Assembly: GCA_003249225.1 (NCBI GenBank)
Contig: QKJQ01000015.1
Span: forward strand, 248,001 to 312,000
Direction of reading: 5' to 3'
Source: Clostridia bacterium
GTDB lineage: Bacteria > Bacillota > Clostridia > Lachnospirales > Lachnospiraceae
Length of the DNA: 64,000 bases
Below, piece by piece: positions 44,425 to 53,811 of this stretch. The first letter of the stretch is position 1. Each line of letters starts with the position of its first letter. Both the position numbers and the translations under genes were made by a program. The notes beneath the pieces were generated by a model. That model worked only from the letters and a program-made list of their open reading frames with translations. It had not been told where the DNA came from and did not search any database.

Positions 44425-46041
44425 ATGAAACGATTTCTTTGTGTATTCCTTCTTTTTTCCATACTTTTGACTTCCTGCTCAAGTCCTGGCGAGGAAGAAA
44501 CAGCCACGATAAAAATACCAGATTGCCTTGAGGGTGTTACATTTGAGAATCATCTTACCATCAGTATCAGCTACTGGAACATACAAAAGCTGGTGAATGC
44601 ATCGGAAACAGATGGTATCATGGCCTATATCGAAGATCTTTTTAATATAACCATCGAACCGATGTCTGTGAACTGGAACGATTACAAAGATACCTATCAG
44701 GTCCTGGCTGCAACCAAGAGTCTTCCTGATGTTTTTTCCAACCTCACGATCTCATCCAATGACAGCAATGATTCCGCCAGCCTTGGAACCTTAATACAAA
44801 ATGGTTCCTTAAGAAGCATCCCGGAAGATCTGCATAATTATCCTGCCATTGAAGCACTTCTGGAACAGTATGATTACCTTCGGTACGAGGGCGGCAATCA
44901 TTATGTTCTTCCCCGTATTTCCTTTGTCGAAGACATTCTCGGCTCTTCGGATGCCGCAATGCTTGTCCGGAAAGACTGGATGGAGACTCTGGGGATCTCT
45001 GCTCCGGCATCGCTGGACGAATTCATTCAGATGATCTGTGCCTTTGCTAACAATGATCCGGATGGCAATGGAATCAGGGATACGATCGGTTATAATGTAA
45101 ATTCCCGTTCCGTTCTTGGTAAATGGGTAATTCTTGGCATCGCCCCGGAGTGCAATATCAATACCTGGATCCAGTCAGACAATGGATTCATTCCGGCATA
45201 TCTTACCGATAATTTTAAAAAAGTCGTTGTCGCTTATCGGCAGATGTACGAAGAAGGTGGACTAGATCCGGACTTTTATACCAAGAAATCGACGGATGCT
45301 GTTGACGATTTTGTTCGAGGCAGTCTCGGTGCATTGGAATATAAATCCTCTCCTTCCGCGCTCCTTGAGCTTGAACGGCAGTGGGAACTGCATCAGGACA
45401 AACCCTTTGATGAATGTGTTTCTGTTCTGAATATTTTCGCTGCGGAGGATGGTAATTATTACAGCAATACAAGCAATCCGTTCTGGTCTGAAACACTCTT
45501 TTCTTCGTCAGTCGATGATGAGAAGATGGAACGCATCTTATACCTGTTTGAATTCCTGCTCTCTGATGAAGGAACCGCTCTGGTCAAGTATGGCCTGGAA
45601 GGTGAAGATTACACTTATGAGAACAACGAATATCATTGTCTGCTGAATGTTGAAGAAGGAAGTCTGATTGCAACTCTTCAGGAAAAATACCCTTCTCTTC
45701 TTCTGTTCACTTCCCTTGCTTCCTGGGGTGGAGACCGAAGTGATTTCACGCCTGGTGAGATGACAAATCTGCGTTACGGAGAGACTGCCGTTGCAATGTC
45801 ACAGAATGCATTGCAGTGGAACGAGCAGTACACGATTCCAATAAAAAGAGCCAATGATTTTCTGCTCATACCAAAAGACCAAACCGATCTTTTTAATGCT
45901 GAAAGCATTGAAAATGACTTTATACGGGTCATTATTGGAACGGACGATCCACTTACCATGTGGAATAGCATTCTTTCAAATTATTACGCCAACGGGCTGT
46001 CTGATTACCTTGCAGCACAGAATGCAAAATACAATCAATAA
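44425..46041 (+). CDS. Orphan solute-binding lipoprotein (LipO type) next to the two-component system
   Basis: 538 residues with lipobox LLTSC and a solute-binding fold (LTISISYWNIQKLVNASETDGIMAYIEDLFNITIEP, TKSLPDVFSNLTIS). Calcium-loop-like DPDGNGIRDTIGY is present, as in other LipO proteins. No permease gene accompanies it on the plus strand. It may supply the divergent LplB/LplC permeases with a second ligand or present ligand to the YesM-type sensor. The gene follows the regulator after 35 bases. Confidence 0.85.
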   Translation: MKRFLCVFLLFSILLTSCSSPGEEETATIKIPDCLEGVTFENHLTISISYWNIQKLVNASETDGIMAYIEDLFNITIEPMSVNWNDYKDTYQVLAATKSLPDVFSNLTISSNDSNDSASLGTLIQNGSLRSIPEDLHNYPAIEALLEQYDYLRYEGGNHYVLPRISFVEDILGSSDAAMLVRKDWMETLGISAPASLDEFIQMICAFANNDPDGNGIRDTIGYNVNSRSVLGKWVILGIAPECNINTWIQSDNGFIPAYLTDNFKKVVVAYRQMYEEGGLDPDFYTKKSTDAVDDFVRGSLGALEYKSSPSALLELERQWELHQDKPFDECVSVLNIFAAEDGNYYSNTSNPFWSETLFSSSVDDEKMERILYLFEFLLSDEGTALVKYGLEGEDYTYENNEYHCLLNVEEGSLIATLQEKYPSLLLFTSLASWGGDRSDFTPGEMTNLRYGETAVAMSQNALQWNEQYTIPIKRANDFLLIPKDQTDLFNAESIENDFIRVIIGTDDPLTMWNSILSNYYANGLSDYLAAQNAKYNQ

Positions 46042-46114
46042 ACAAAGAAGAGCTTCAACGCTCATTCAATCGAAATCTTATACAGAAAAAGTAAAATGTA
46101 TGGAGGAAAGAAAA

Positions 46115-47515
46115 ATGCACGGAGTATTTATAACGGAGGGACCTTTGGACTGGCAGATCTTTCAGCAGGACGAAGGAAAAGCCTGTGTCACTCTTTCAGG
46201 GACTTTTAATGCACCACAGGCTGCTATTGATATCGGTGTGGAATCCGCTGTCCCAATTATCAGAGTCATGAGTGAGCAGGATAACAGTCAGATCCTTCCA
46301 TGGACGCCAATGTCCTATACAACAGACAAGGATCCGTCAAGCGGAACCTGGGAAACGACCCTTACGTTGCCTGCCGGTGGTCTGTACCGCATTGAGACCG
46401 GTCTTGATGCAAAAAGTTCTGACCATGTGTACGCCTGGATCTTCCGTGGTGATCTTCGTCTTCATCTTGGTGTTGGCGACTTGTTCCTTGTTTCCGGTCA
46501 GTCTAATTCCTCCGGTTATGGCAGGGATAGTGCTTTTGATCCGCCAAGCGAGCAGGTTCACCTGTTCCGCAACCGTCTTACCTGGGATCTTGCGACGCAC
46601 CCCATCAATGAGTCAACCTTTGGTGCCGATTCGCCGAATGCAGAAATGGGCATATCCGGTGTCTCACCCTATCTTGCCTTTGGCAAAGCATTGAATCGTA
46701 CCAGCAATGTACCCGTTGGTCTGATCTCAACTTCCATGGGCGGACAGCCGATCTCTCGGTGGGACACCCGCATAAACGGAGACCTGTTCCGCAATATGAT
46801 AGACCGGATGAAAAAATGCGGTGGGAAAGCCGCCGGTGTACTCTGGTATCAGGGATGCTCCGATACTACGCCGGAACGGGATGAGACCTATCTTGACAGC
46901 TTTCTGCAGGTCGTAAACGAAACAAGAACAGAGTTAGGCTATGATATTCCATTTTTTACATACCAGTTAAACCGCGAACTCTCCTCCAAAAATGATGCAA
47001 GTTATGGTAAGATCCGCGAAGCCCAACGAATCGCCGCCAGCAGGATTCCGGGGGTCTACATCCTTCCGACAATGAACATACCCTTATGTGACGGTATCCA
47101 TAACAACGCTCATGGCAATATGCAGCTGGGTGAAAAGATGGCAAAGCTTTGTGCTCATGTTTTATATGGAGCTCCCTCTTATTTCGCTCCGGCGATTGTT
47201 TCTGCCACTGTCAAAAGTGAGGTTCTGACCCTAACTTTCAGCAATATGCAGCGCGGTTTTGCAATCTTTACACCGAACGCAGACGATATTGGATTTACCG
47301 TCGAAGACAGCAAAGGGTCCATAGCTGTAAAAAGTTTTACCGATCCAAGAAAGACGCAGAACACCATACAATTGATCTTAGAACGGATACCAGAAGGTGA
47401 TACGGTCATTTCCTTCTGCAGCGAAGCTTCGCCCTCAAACCTACCACCGGTTGACGAAGTTACCTTTCTGCCGGCTCTTTCCTTCTACCGCTATCCGGTT
47501 CTTCTGCAGGAATAA
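46115..47515 (+). CDS. Sialate O-acetylesterase-like carbohydrate esterase (SGNH fold)
   Basis: 466 residues from the ATG at 46115 after TGGAGGAAAG; a longer frame overlaps the previous gene. SGNH/SASA landmarks are present: GDLFLVSGQSNSSGYGRD (nucleophile Ser in GQSN), LISTSMGGQPISRW (oxyanion Gly), VLWYQGCSD (Asn position replaced by Cys-Ser) and the Asp/His pair in CDGIHNNAHG. There is no signal peptide, so it deacetylates imported oligosaccharides. No sialic-acid gene is present, so an acetylated plant sugar is more likely than sialic acid. Confidence 0.82.
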   Translation: MHGVFITEGPLDWQIFQQDEGKACVTLSGTFNAPQAAIDIGVESAVPIIRVMSEQDNSQILPWTPMSYTTDKDPSSGTWETTLTLPAGGLYRIETGLDAKSSDHVYAWIFRGDLRLHLGVGDLFLVSGQSNSSGYGRDSAFDPPSEQVHLFRNRLTWDLATHPINESTFGADSPNAEMGISGVSPYLAFGKALNRTSNVPVGLISTSMGGQPISRWDTRINGDLFRNMIDRMKKCGGKAAGVLWYQGCSDTTPERDETYLDSFLQVVNETRTELGYDIPFFTYQLNRELSSKNDASYGKIREAQRIAASRIPGVYILPTMNIPLCDGIHNNAHGNMQLGEKMAKLCAHVLYGAPSYFAPAIVSATVKSEVLTLTFSNMQRGFAIFTPNADDIGFTVEDSKGSIAVKSFTDPRKTQNTIQLILERIPEGDTVISFCSEASPSNLPPVDEVTFLPALSFYRYPVLLQE

Positions 47516-47622
47516 GCAATGAATGTTTTACCTATATATCGTAGAACTAACCAGACGACTTGCTCGCTACGGAACGCAGTCTGAACCCAATCAAATCAAT
47601 AACTACATAAACGGAGGTCATC

Positions 47623-49059
47623 ATGAACGACAAAACTACAATACACTGGGATAAAGTGCACCAGTCTTCACCGGAATGGTTCCGCGATGCCAAATTCGGC
47701 CTGTTCTTTCACTGGGGACCCTATAGCGTGCCTTCCTTTGAAAACGAATGGTATTCAAGGAATATGTATGCAAAAGGACTTTCTCAGAACCAGCATCACA
47801 TCAGCACCTATGGTTCTCTGCATGATTTTGGTTACAAAGATTTTTACCCCCTGTTCACCGGCGAAAAGTTTAATGCCGAAGAGTGGGCAGAGCTTGTGTG
47901 TGCCTCCGGAGCAAAGTATGCCGGTCCTGTAACCGAACATGCCGACAACTTCTCCATGTGGGACAGTAAAGTCAATTCTGTTAACAGTGTCAACTACGGC
48001 CCTAAAAAAGATATCGTTGGAGAATGCGAAAAAGCATTTCGCAAACGCGGTCTCAAATACCTCGCCACGTTCCACCATCAGTGGCTCTGGGGCTGGTTCA
48101 TGTCTACCGATAACGAAGCCGATGTCTACGACCCGGCGAATGAAGTCTACTACGGTCCTGCGCTTCCTCTTGAAACGAACCGCTATGCACCCTACCGTCT
48201 TCCGGATGAAGAGTTTAACCGCATCTGGAAGGAAAAAGTACTCGAAGTAATTGACAAATATGACCCGGATGCTGTTTATTTTGACAGCCGCACCAATATC
48301 ATCGGTGAACAGTTCCGTTTTGATATGGCTGATTATTATTACAATACAGCCGGAAAAAGAAATGGTATCATCACCTATAAGCAGGAGGATTTTCCGGCAG
48401 ATATAGGCGTTCTTGATATTGAATGTGGAAGGTTCTCCGAAGCAAAGCCTTATGTCTGGCAGACGGATGACCGGTTGGAAGACAACATTACCTGGTGTAT
48501 GGTACAGAATCCAAAGTACAAGCCTGCTGTCAAGATCATTCATCAGTTATGTGACGTCGTTGCCAAGAACGGAAACCTGCTGTTGAATGTTGGACCGAAT
48601 GCCGATGGAAGCTTCCATGAAGATGCAAAACGCATTCTCCATGAGATCGGTGACTGGCTCAAAATCAATGGTGAAGCAATCTTTGCAACGAGACCTTATG
48701 AAGTAGCTGCCGAAGGCCCTACAAGTGTCAAGGACGATAATTATGACATTAACCGCATAAAGAACCAGCTCGTAGAGGGTCTGGCTTCCGACATTCGAAA
48801 CACAGACTTTACCTCACAGGATTTTCGTTTTACCAGAACAGAGAATGCAGTCTATGCCATAGCACTTGGCTGGCCCACAGATCAGAAGCTGCATATTCGG
48901 ACATTATCAACGAAAAACACGAATTCTGCTGTCACTTCTGTTTCCTTGCTTGGGGCAGCCGGCGAACTTGACTTTGTGCAAAAAGAGAATGAACTCGAAA
49001 TCACGCTTCCTGCAGTTAAACCCTGTGACCATGCCTATTCATTAAAAGTCGTTTTTTAA
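47623..49059 (+). CDS. GH29 alpha-L-fucosidase
   Basis: 478 residues. GH29 landmarks are EWFRDAKFGLFFHWGPYSVPSF, AKYAGPVTEHADNFSMWDS, KYLATFHHQWLWGW, the nucleophile Asp221 in DAVYFDSR and NGNLLLNVGPNADG. A C-terminal beta domain (NAVYAIALGWP) ends the protein. The usual KHHDGF motif is replaced by TEHADNF, so substrate binding may differ from classical fucosidases. No signal peptide. It probably removes fucose (or a related sugar) from the same imported oligosaccharides as the rhamnosidase and galactosidases. The start follows CGGAGGTCATC. Confidence 0.93.
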   Translation: MNDKTTIHWDKVHQSSPEWFRDAKFGLFFHWGPYSVPSFENEWYSRNMYAKGLSQNQHHISTYGSLHDFGYKDFYPLFTGEKFNAEEWAELVCASGAKYAGPVTEHADNFSMWDSKVNSVNSVNYGPKKDIVGECEKAFRKRGLKYLATFHHQWLWGWFMSTDNEADVYDPANEVYYGPALPLETNRYAPYRLPDEEFNRIWKEKVLEVIDKYDPDAVYFDSRTNIIGEQFRFDMADYYYNTAGKRNGIITYKQEDFPADIGVLDIECGRFSEAKPYVWQTDDRLEDNITWCMVQNPKYKPAVKIIHQLCDVVAKNGNLLLNVGPNADGSFHEDAKRILHEIGDWLKINGEAIFATRPYEVAAEGPTSVKDDNYDINRIKNQLVEGLASDIRNTDFTSQDFRFTRTENAVYAIALGWPTDQKLHIRTLSTKNTNSAVTSVSLLGAAGELDFVQKENELEITLPAVKPCDHAYSLKVVF

Positions 49060-49122
49060 GAATTTTAATGATTGCCCTTTGCTTTACCATTCTTTATCTG
49101 TTTCTAAACTTTTCTAAAATAA

Positions 49123-49180
49123 AAGCGTGCAGCAGTTTTCAAGTGTGGTCCAAGACCACCGCTAAAACTGCTGCACGCTT
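49123..49180. terminator. Bidirectional terminator between fucosidase and HAD genes
   Basis: AAGCGTGCAGCAGTTTT (49123-49139) and AAAACTGCTGCACGCTT (49164-49180) form a perfect 17-bp stem; the loop carries an inner GTGGTC/GACCAC hairpin. On the minus strand a TTTTATTTT tract follows. It separates the convergent ends of two operons. Confidence 0.9.
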
Positions 49181-49201
49181 ATTGCTTATCCTCTTCCTTG
49201 C

Positions 49202-49912
49202 TTATAAATGAAACAATTGTACTATATTCATTATTTTATCCGTCGAAACGGCATGATTCTTTTGAAAGCTCTCATACCCATTATGGTCAGAACGGATTCC
49301 CACAAAATGACTGCCAAGTCTGTTCGCGAACTCCATATCGGTCAGACTGTCACCAACAACAAGTACTTCTGCCGGGAAGAGACTTTCCTGCCTGCAGAAC
49401 ATCTTGCCAAGCGCTGCCTCCGGTTTCTTATATTCACTGTCTTCATCACACCCTATGTATTGAAAATACTTTAGAATACCGGCTTTTTCCAAGCAAAAAT
49501 ACGTGGATCTTTTTGTATCCGCAGTCGCAAGTCCAATGCTGTAGTCCTTGTTCTTTAATTCTTCCAGTAATTCTGCCACGCCTTCCAGCAAAATCACCTT
49601 ATTGCTGTCATTCAGCGCTTCTTCCTCCATTATTTGAAGGATCCTTGACTCTGATATCAATGCTTCCTTTTCCTCCTGCAGGATCCTGTTCCAGAGACTT
49701 GCCAGTTTCGAGGTTGCATAATACTGAATCACACTTTCCTTTTCAAAGCCATGGAACGAAAATCCGGAAACCCTGCTGATTTTGTTTATGGTTTCGTCAC
49801 GCAGTTTAAATTCCGTCTGCATCCGATGCAGCGTCCTTCCGATAATTGGGTGCCACATAGTTGAGAAATCAATTAATGTACCGTCCTTATCAAATAGAAT
49901 CCCTTTTATCAT
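49202..49912 (-). CDS. HAD-family phosphatase (phosphoglycolate phosphatase-like)
   Basis: 236 residues. HAD motifs are in order: nucleophile loop LFDKDGTLIDF, the Thr motif IGLATADTK, Lys region KKPEAALGK, and LVVGDSLTDMEFANR with metal-binding acids. The cap domain lies between about residues 15 and 85. It removes phosphate from a small sugar or organic phosphate; the substrate is unknown. It is the last gene of the Ugp-like operon, directly after the PHP hydrolase gene, and may dephosphorylate what that enzyme releases. Confidence 0.85.
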   Translation of the reverse strand: MIKGILFDKDGTLIDFSTMWHPIIGRTLHRMQTEFKLRDETINKISRVSGFSFHGFEKESVIQYYATSKLASLWNRILQEEKEALISESRILQIMEEEALNDSNKVILLEGVAELLEELKNKDYSIGLATADTKRSTYFCLEKAGILKYFQYIGCDEDSEYKKPEAALGKMFCRQESLFPAEVLVVGDSLTDMEFANRLGSHFVGIRSDHNGYESFQKNHAVSTDKIMNIVQLFHL

Positions 49913-49934
49913 TTTCTGTGCTTCCTGCCTTTTG

Positions 49935-51386
49935 TTATGTATTCGTTTGTTTCCTATCAGCCATGAACTTTGAAAGCAACTCGGAATAAGTGGACTGACT
50001 GCATTCTTTTTGACCGAACGAGACCGGGTTTACATAAGAAATCACATTATCCTGTTCATCGTATAACCCAAACCGAAGCCATCCATAATCCTCTATTACT
50101 TCAATCGTTATGCTTGCTGACTGGTCTTCCCCGCTAAGACGCATTTCTTTCAGAACATCTTTGTTGTACAGGAATTTGCCAATCAGCATCCCTTCATTTC
50201 CTTTTATTCCAATCCTGCAGCTGATTTCCCTTACCGTAGAAGCAATTGCAGATCCCGGAAGGTATGCTTTTTTGTCTGCCTCATAAGCAATCTCCAGTTC
50301 AATGCCTCTGGTAACATAGGAATTTCCATTTCGTATCCCATGAATCAGATGATCCACGGACAATCCATCACAGTATACATAAGTTGCCGGATCCCCATAG
50401 ACAGAAGGACTCTTAGCGCCTTGATAGGGTTCTGTGATTTTATTATGACAGTCGCTTCCGCCGACACCGTAGATCTGCAGTCCTTCCGTCCAGAGAAAAT
50501 CAAGAAAATCGACTGCCTTTTCATTGGCATGATCTGCTTGCGGGTATGTCGGGTCACAGATGACTTCTATGGTATTTAGTCTTTTCATATCAAAGGAATC
50601 GTAATTGAATTCCCATGGCACCATGAACATGTGATTCAGGGAAATGTTCGCTTTCTCCTTCCAGGTATCAATGGCAAGGTCACAAAGCAACGTCAGATCT
50701 GCCTCTTTTGTAAGCTGTTTTGCCAGGTTTTGAACAAGCTTGTCCATTCCCTTTATTCCATGAATATTCACGTGCCCAAGCGGCAATGTAAGTTCAAACG
50801 ACGGAACGAAAAGGCATGGTATATCCGGTCTGAAAAAAGACAGCGCATTGTGCTCGGTGAAGGCCATAAAATCAAGTTGCTGTTTTTCTAAAATCGCACC
50901 GGCCTCCTTCATAGAATTCCATCCATCCGATAAAATGGTGTGCCCATGAAGATCGCCTTTATAAAATCGTGCCTCATTCCTGTGGATGCTTTCAAAATCA
51001 TATGGCTCCAGCTCGCTATTATTCTGGACATAACAATCCTCATAACTCTTTTCCTGGTCTGTCGTGATGGAAAAGGACAGGACTGCGGTCTGAGCCTCTT
51101 CTTCACTGACGGAGGCCAGAACAAGAGTGTAATCCCCTTTTACCAGACAAACCGGCTTTGCATTTCTTGTGCATATGGTATCCGATATATAGATTTCCGG
51201 CAGGAAATTACCAAATCCAAGATTCAGGAATCCAATCATCCTGTTTTCAGGATCAAGCAGGTATAATAAACCCACCCCTGTCCCTGAAAACTCTGCAAAA
51301 AGGAGCAATCGCTCTGCCTGATTTTCCAGGCGAAAGCCGGTTATGGTAAGCTTATCCTTGACTTCAAGTGTTTTTTGAATTTTCAT
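49935..51386 (-). CDS. PHP-domain metal-dependent hydrolase (CehA/McbA-like)
   Basis: 483 residues from the ATG at 51386, after GAGGAGG. An N-terminal beta region (about 1-140) precedes a PHP domain opening with FYKGDLHGHTILSDGWNS, continuing FMAFTEHNALSF, FVPSFELTLPLGHVNIHG, and VIGGSD-like IYGVGGSDCHN. These are the metal-binding His/Asp/Glu clusters of PHP phosphoesterases. The C-terminal beta domain has YGWLRFGLYDEQDN. The usual reaction is cleavage of a phosphoester. It sits between the binding-protein gene and the HAD phosphatase gene, which suggests a phosphodiester substrate imported by the transporter. It has no signal peptide. Confidence 0.82.
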   Translation of the reverse strand: MKIQKTLEVKDKLTITGFRLENQAERLLLFAEFSGTGVGLLYLLDPENRMIGFLNLGFGNFLPEIYISDTICTRNAKPVCLVKGDYTLVLASVSEEEAQTAVLSFSITTDQEKSYEDCYVQNNSELEPYDFESIHRNEARFYKGDLHGHTILSDGWNSMKEAGAILEKQQLDFMAFTEHNALSFFRPDIPCLFVPSFELTLPLGHVNIHGIKGMDKLVQNLAKQLTKEADLTLLCDLAIDTWKEKANISLNHMFMVPWEFNYDSFDMKRLNTIEVICDPTYPQADHANEKAVDFLDFLWTEGLQIYGVGGSDCHNKITEPYQGAKSPSVYGDPATYVYCDGLSVDHLIHGIRNGNSYVTRGIELEIAYEADKKAYLPGSAIASTVREISCRIGIKGNEGMLIGKFLYNKDVLKEMRLSGEDQSASITIEVIEDYGWLRFGLYDEQDNVISYVNPVSFGQKECSQSTYSELLSKFMADRKQTNT

Positions 51387-51442
51387 AATCCTCCTCATTC
51401 CTGTGCATTTCGCCTGATGTATCCTGCCAGATTCCCACTACT

Positions 51443-52840
51443 CTATTTACCGTTCACTTTATCCAGCGCTTTTTGTGCCGTAGCCGCTGCCTCATCAAGC
51501 GCTTCTTTCGCTGCTATATTCTCGATTTGAATCTTGTCCACAGCTTCGCTGAGTGCATCTGTGATGGCACCACCCGTCGGATCAACAAAGGCGGGAACTG
51601 CATATTCATCGATTTGTTTTAAAGCAACATCCGCATCCGGATTCATTTCCAGATATGCCTTGTAATCATCAAGCTCAAGGACTGACTTTCTGACAGCTAC
51701 ATAACCGGTAGCCATGGAAAAGGCAGCCGTATTCTCTGTGCTGGTCGCAAAGCTTACAAAATCCGCCGCACCAAACCTTTGTTCCTCTGTGAGATTTTCT
51801 CCCTTTGGAAGATAATACATCATACTTGAAAAGTAAGGAGCCGGATCGTTATCTTCCCAGCCTGGCTGTTGTGCGACAGCAAAATCATTCTTGTATCCAT
51901 CTAAGATTGCCGAAGTTACTGCTTCATATGCAATGGTGTAATCTCCGGGTGACCCTGTGTAGCCAAGGGACAGACCATATACCCAGTCGTCCATGGTTTC
52001 ATACCAATACTCCCAACCCTGACCACCGGAATGGATCCGCATTGTTCCATCCTCATGAATCCATTTTCTGAATTGATCAAGAACCTCTACCCAGATAGTA
52101 TCATTGATCAGTACAGTCTGTCCATCGTCAGATATAAACTTTCCACCGGCACTTGATACCACATCAATCATATTCGAATAGCCCCACATTGGCTCCCAGA
52201 CATATTGAATGCTGTCCGGATTGGTGCTGATGCCAACGACCGATGGACTAAGTGCTTCAAGCTTCTGCCAGGAACTTAAATCATCCACGGTGTATCCCGC
52301 TTCTTCTAACACAGCTTTGTTGTAATACAGTACCTGCGAAGTACCATAAGCCGGGGCGAACTGCATTTTCCCATCACGGACCGCCGCATCCAGGAAGCCA
52401 CCGACAATATCATCCTTATCATAGCTTTCCGGCATATAATCCTCGAAGGTTTCAGTCAGACCCTTCTGATAATAAGTATCCTGTGAACCGCCCATGACGA
52501 GAGCCGGAACAACTTTTGCTGCATAAGCAGCCTGAAGCTTTTCATCAATTTCAGAATAACTTCCTATTACAACCGGTGTAATCACATACTTTGACTGAGA
52601 AGCATTGTATGCTTCAATGGTCGCATTTACAGCTGTCGCAAGATCGCCTCCCAGTGCATGCCAGAATTCGATTTCAACCGGTTCTGCGGTGTCTGTCGTT
52701 GTTGTCTGTGCTGCAGCTTGTGCTGAACTTCCCTTTGTATCAAGGTTCTCTTCTGTGCTGTTTCCTGTTGATGCGCATCCTCCCAGCAACAACACCATAA
52801 GTACTACACTTAGTACTCCGCTTACTACTCTTTTTTTCAT
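51443..52840 (-). CDS. Solute-binding lipoprotein (UgpB type)
   Basis: 465 residues. Lipoprotein signal ends LLLGGCASTGN; a short linker follows. The family-1 fold begins VEIEFWHALGGDLATAVNATIEAYNAS, closely matching UgpB-type glycerol-3-phosphate or glycerophosphodiester receptors. GYSNMIDVVSSAGGKFI and NPDSIQYVWEPMWG are typical. The binding protein lies after both permease genes, separated by a three-hairpin leader module. Ligand not certain: either glycerophosphoryl compounds or a sugar. Confidence 0.86.
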   Translation of the reverse strand: MKKRVVSGVLSVVLMVLLLGGCASTGNSTEENLDTKGSSAQAAAQTTTTDTAEPVEIEFWHALGGDLATAVNATIEAYNASQSKYVITPVVIGSYSEIDEKLQAAYAAKVVPALVMGGSQDTYYQKGLTETFEDYMPESYDKDDIVGGFLDAAVRDGKMQFAPAYGTSQVLYYNKAVLEEAGYTVDDLSSWQKLEALSPSVVGISTNPDSIQYVWEPMWGYSNMIDVVSSAGGKFISDDGQTVLINDTIWVEVLDQFRKWIHEDGTMRIHSGGQGWEYWYETMDDWVYGLSLGYTGSPGDYTIAYEAVTSAILDGYKNDFAVAQQPGWEDNDPAPYFSSMMYYLPKGENLTEEQRFGAADFVSFATSTENTAAFSMATGYVAVRKSVLELDDYKAYLEMNPDADVALKQIDEYAVPAFVDPTGGAITDALSEAVDKIQIENIAAKEALDEAAATAQKALDKVNGK

Positions 52841-52846
52841 TTTGTC

Positions 52847-52932
52847 TCCATTCCTGCGCTTCTATTCTGCGCATATCTGATTTGTTATGGTAAACAAATC
52901 TACGGTTTGAGAATTGCTTTTTTCAAATTCTC
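52847..52932 (-). repeat. Three-hairpin leader module, copy 3 (before the UgpB-type gene)
   Basis: On the minus strand: GAGAATT/AATTCTC (52932-52926 with 52915-52909), GATTTGTT/AACAAATC (52900-52893 with 52886-52879), GCGC/GCGC (52872-52869 with 52859-52856), then AGGAATGGAG and the start codon. Stem sequences differ from copies 1 and 2 but all three pairings remain. Confidence 0.8.
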
Positions 52933-52938
52933 GGTTGA

Positions 52939-53781
52939 TCAGAACTTCACTCCACTATCCTGGGCTATGGCAGCCACGATCCATTTTTGAGCCAGTAACA
53001 GGATTATTATGATCGGCAGTACCGCCAGCGTACTTGCAAGCATTACCTGGGACCAGTTCATTCCATATGCTCCTTCCTGAATAAAGAACTGCCTAAGGCC
53101 CTGAGATATCAGGTATTTCTCCTGCCTTTTCAGCATGATGCCCGGCCACATATAACTGTTGTACATCTGAATAAATGTCAGAAGACCGACGGAACAAAAG
53201 GCTGATTTATTCAAAGGAAATATTATCTGAAATAATATTTTCCAATGATTCGCACCATCAATTTTGGCTGCTTCTACGAATTCTTTTCCCGTTTTCATAA
53301 AGGACTGGCGAAGATAAAAGACAACAAACACATTGGCAAGATAAGAGAACAGCAGCCCTGTGTGTGTATCAAGTAATTTAAGATTTGCCAGAATCACATA
53401 GGAAGGAACATACGTAACAGCCGCAGGAAGCATATAGGTCACCATCACGACCCAGAACAAAAGGTTCATGAGTTTATTTCCCATAAAGACTACTGCATAG
53501 GTAAACATGGCACTGACTAGTAAAATCAAACCGGTGCCCAGAATACCGACAAAAAAACTATTGAACAGATACCCCGATAATTTAATTTCCTTCATATTCT
53601 CAAGTAATAAAGAAAAATCAAATTCAGAGGGGAAGAGTTTATAGGGCGTATGCCAGATTTCGTTGTTTGTTTTAAACGCTCCGAACAGCATCCAGAGAAA
53701 TGGAAAGGATACAATGCAAGAGATAAGGATCAGTGCTATATATTTGATTCCCATTAAGACGGTCTTCTTCATTCGCTTCAT
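52939..53781 (-). CDS. ABC transporter permease (UgpE type)
   Basis: 280 residues from the ATG at 53781, 6 bases after GTGAGG. Six membrane segments; EAA loop FVEAAKIDGANHWKILFQIIFPLNK. The N-terminal membrane segment (YIALILISCIVSFPFLWMLFGAF) and the C-terminus (LPIIIILLLAQKWIVAAI) fit UgpE/MalG-type permeases. Together with the UgpA-type product it forms the transporter pore. Confidence 0.9.
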   Translation of the reverse strand: MKRMKKTVLMGIKYIALILISCIVSFPFLWMLFGAFKTNNEIWHTPYKLFPSEFDFSLLLENMKEIKLSGYLFNSFFVGILGTGLILLVSAMFTYAVVFMGNKLMNLLFWVVMVTYMLPAAVTYVPSYVILANLKLLDTHTGLLFSYLANVFVVFYLRQSFMKTGKEFVEAAKIDGANHWKILFQIIFPLNKSAFCSVGLLTFIQMYNSYMWPGIMLKRQEKYLISQGLRQFFIQEGAYGMNWSQVMLASTLAVLPIIIILLLAQKWIVAAIAQDSGVKF

Positions 53782-53811
53782 TTTCAGCCTCACTTTTATT
53801 TGTAACGATTT

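Noticed and set aside
45854-46114. Long N-terminal extension of the esterase
   Set aside because: It would overlap the preceding lipoprotein gene by 188 bases, while a good ribosome site precedes the ATG at 46115.
46115-47515. Sialic acid catabolism
   Set aside because: The esterase family name suggests it, but no nan genes or sialidase are present; neighbours handle plant sugars.
49198-49779. A 193-codon plus-strand frame opposite the HAD gene
   Set aside because: It lies antisense to clear HAD motifs and has no ribosome site or recognisable domain.
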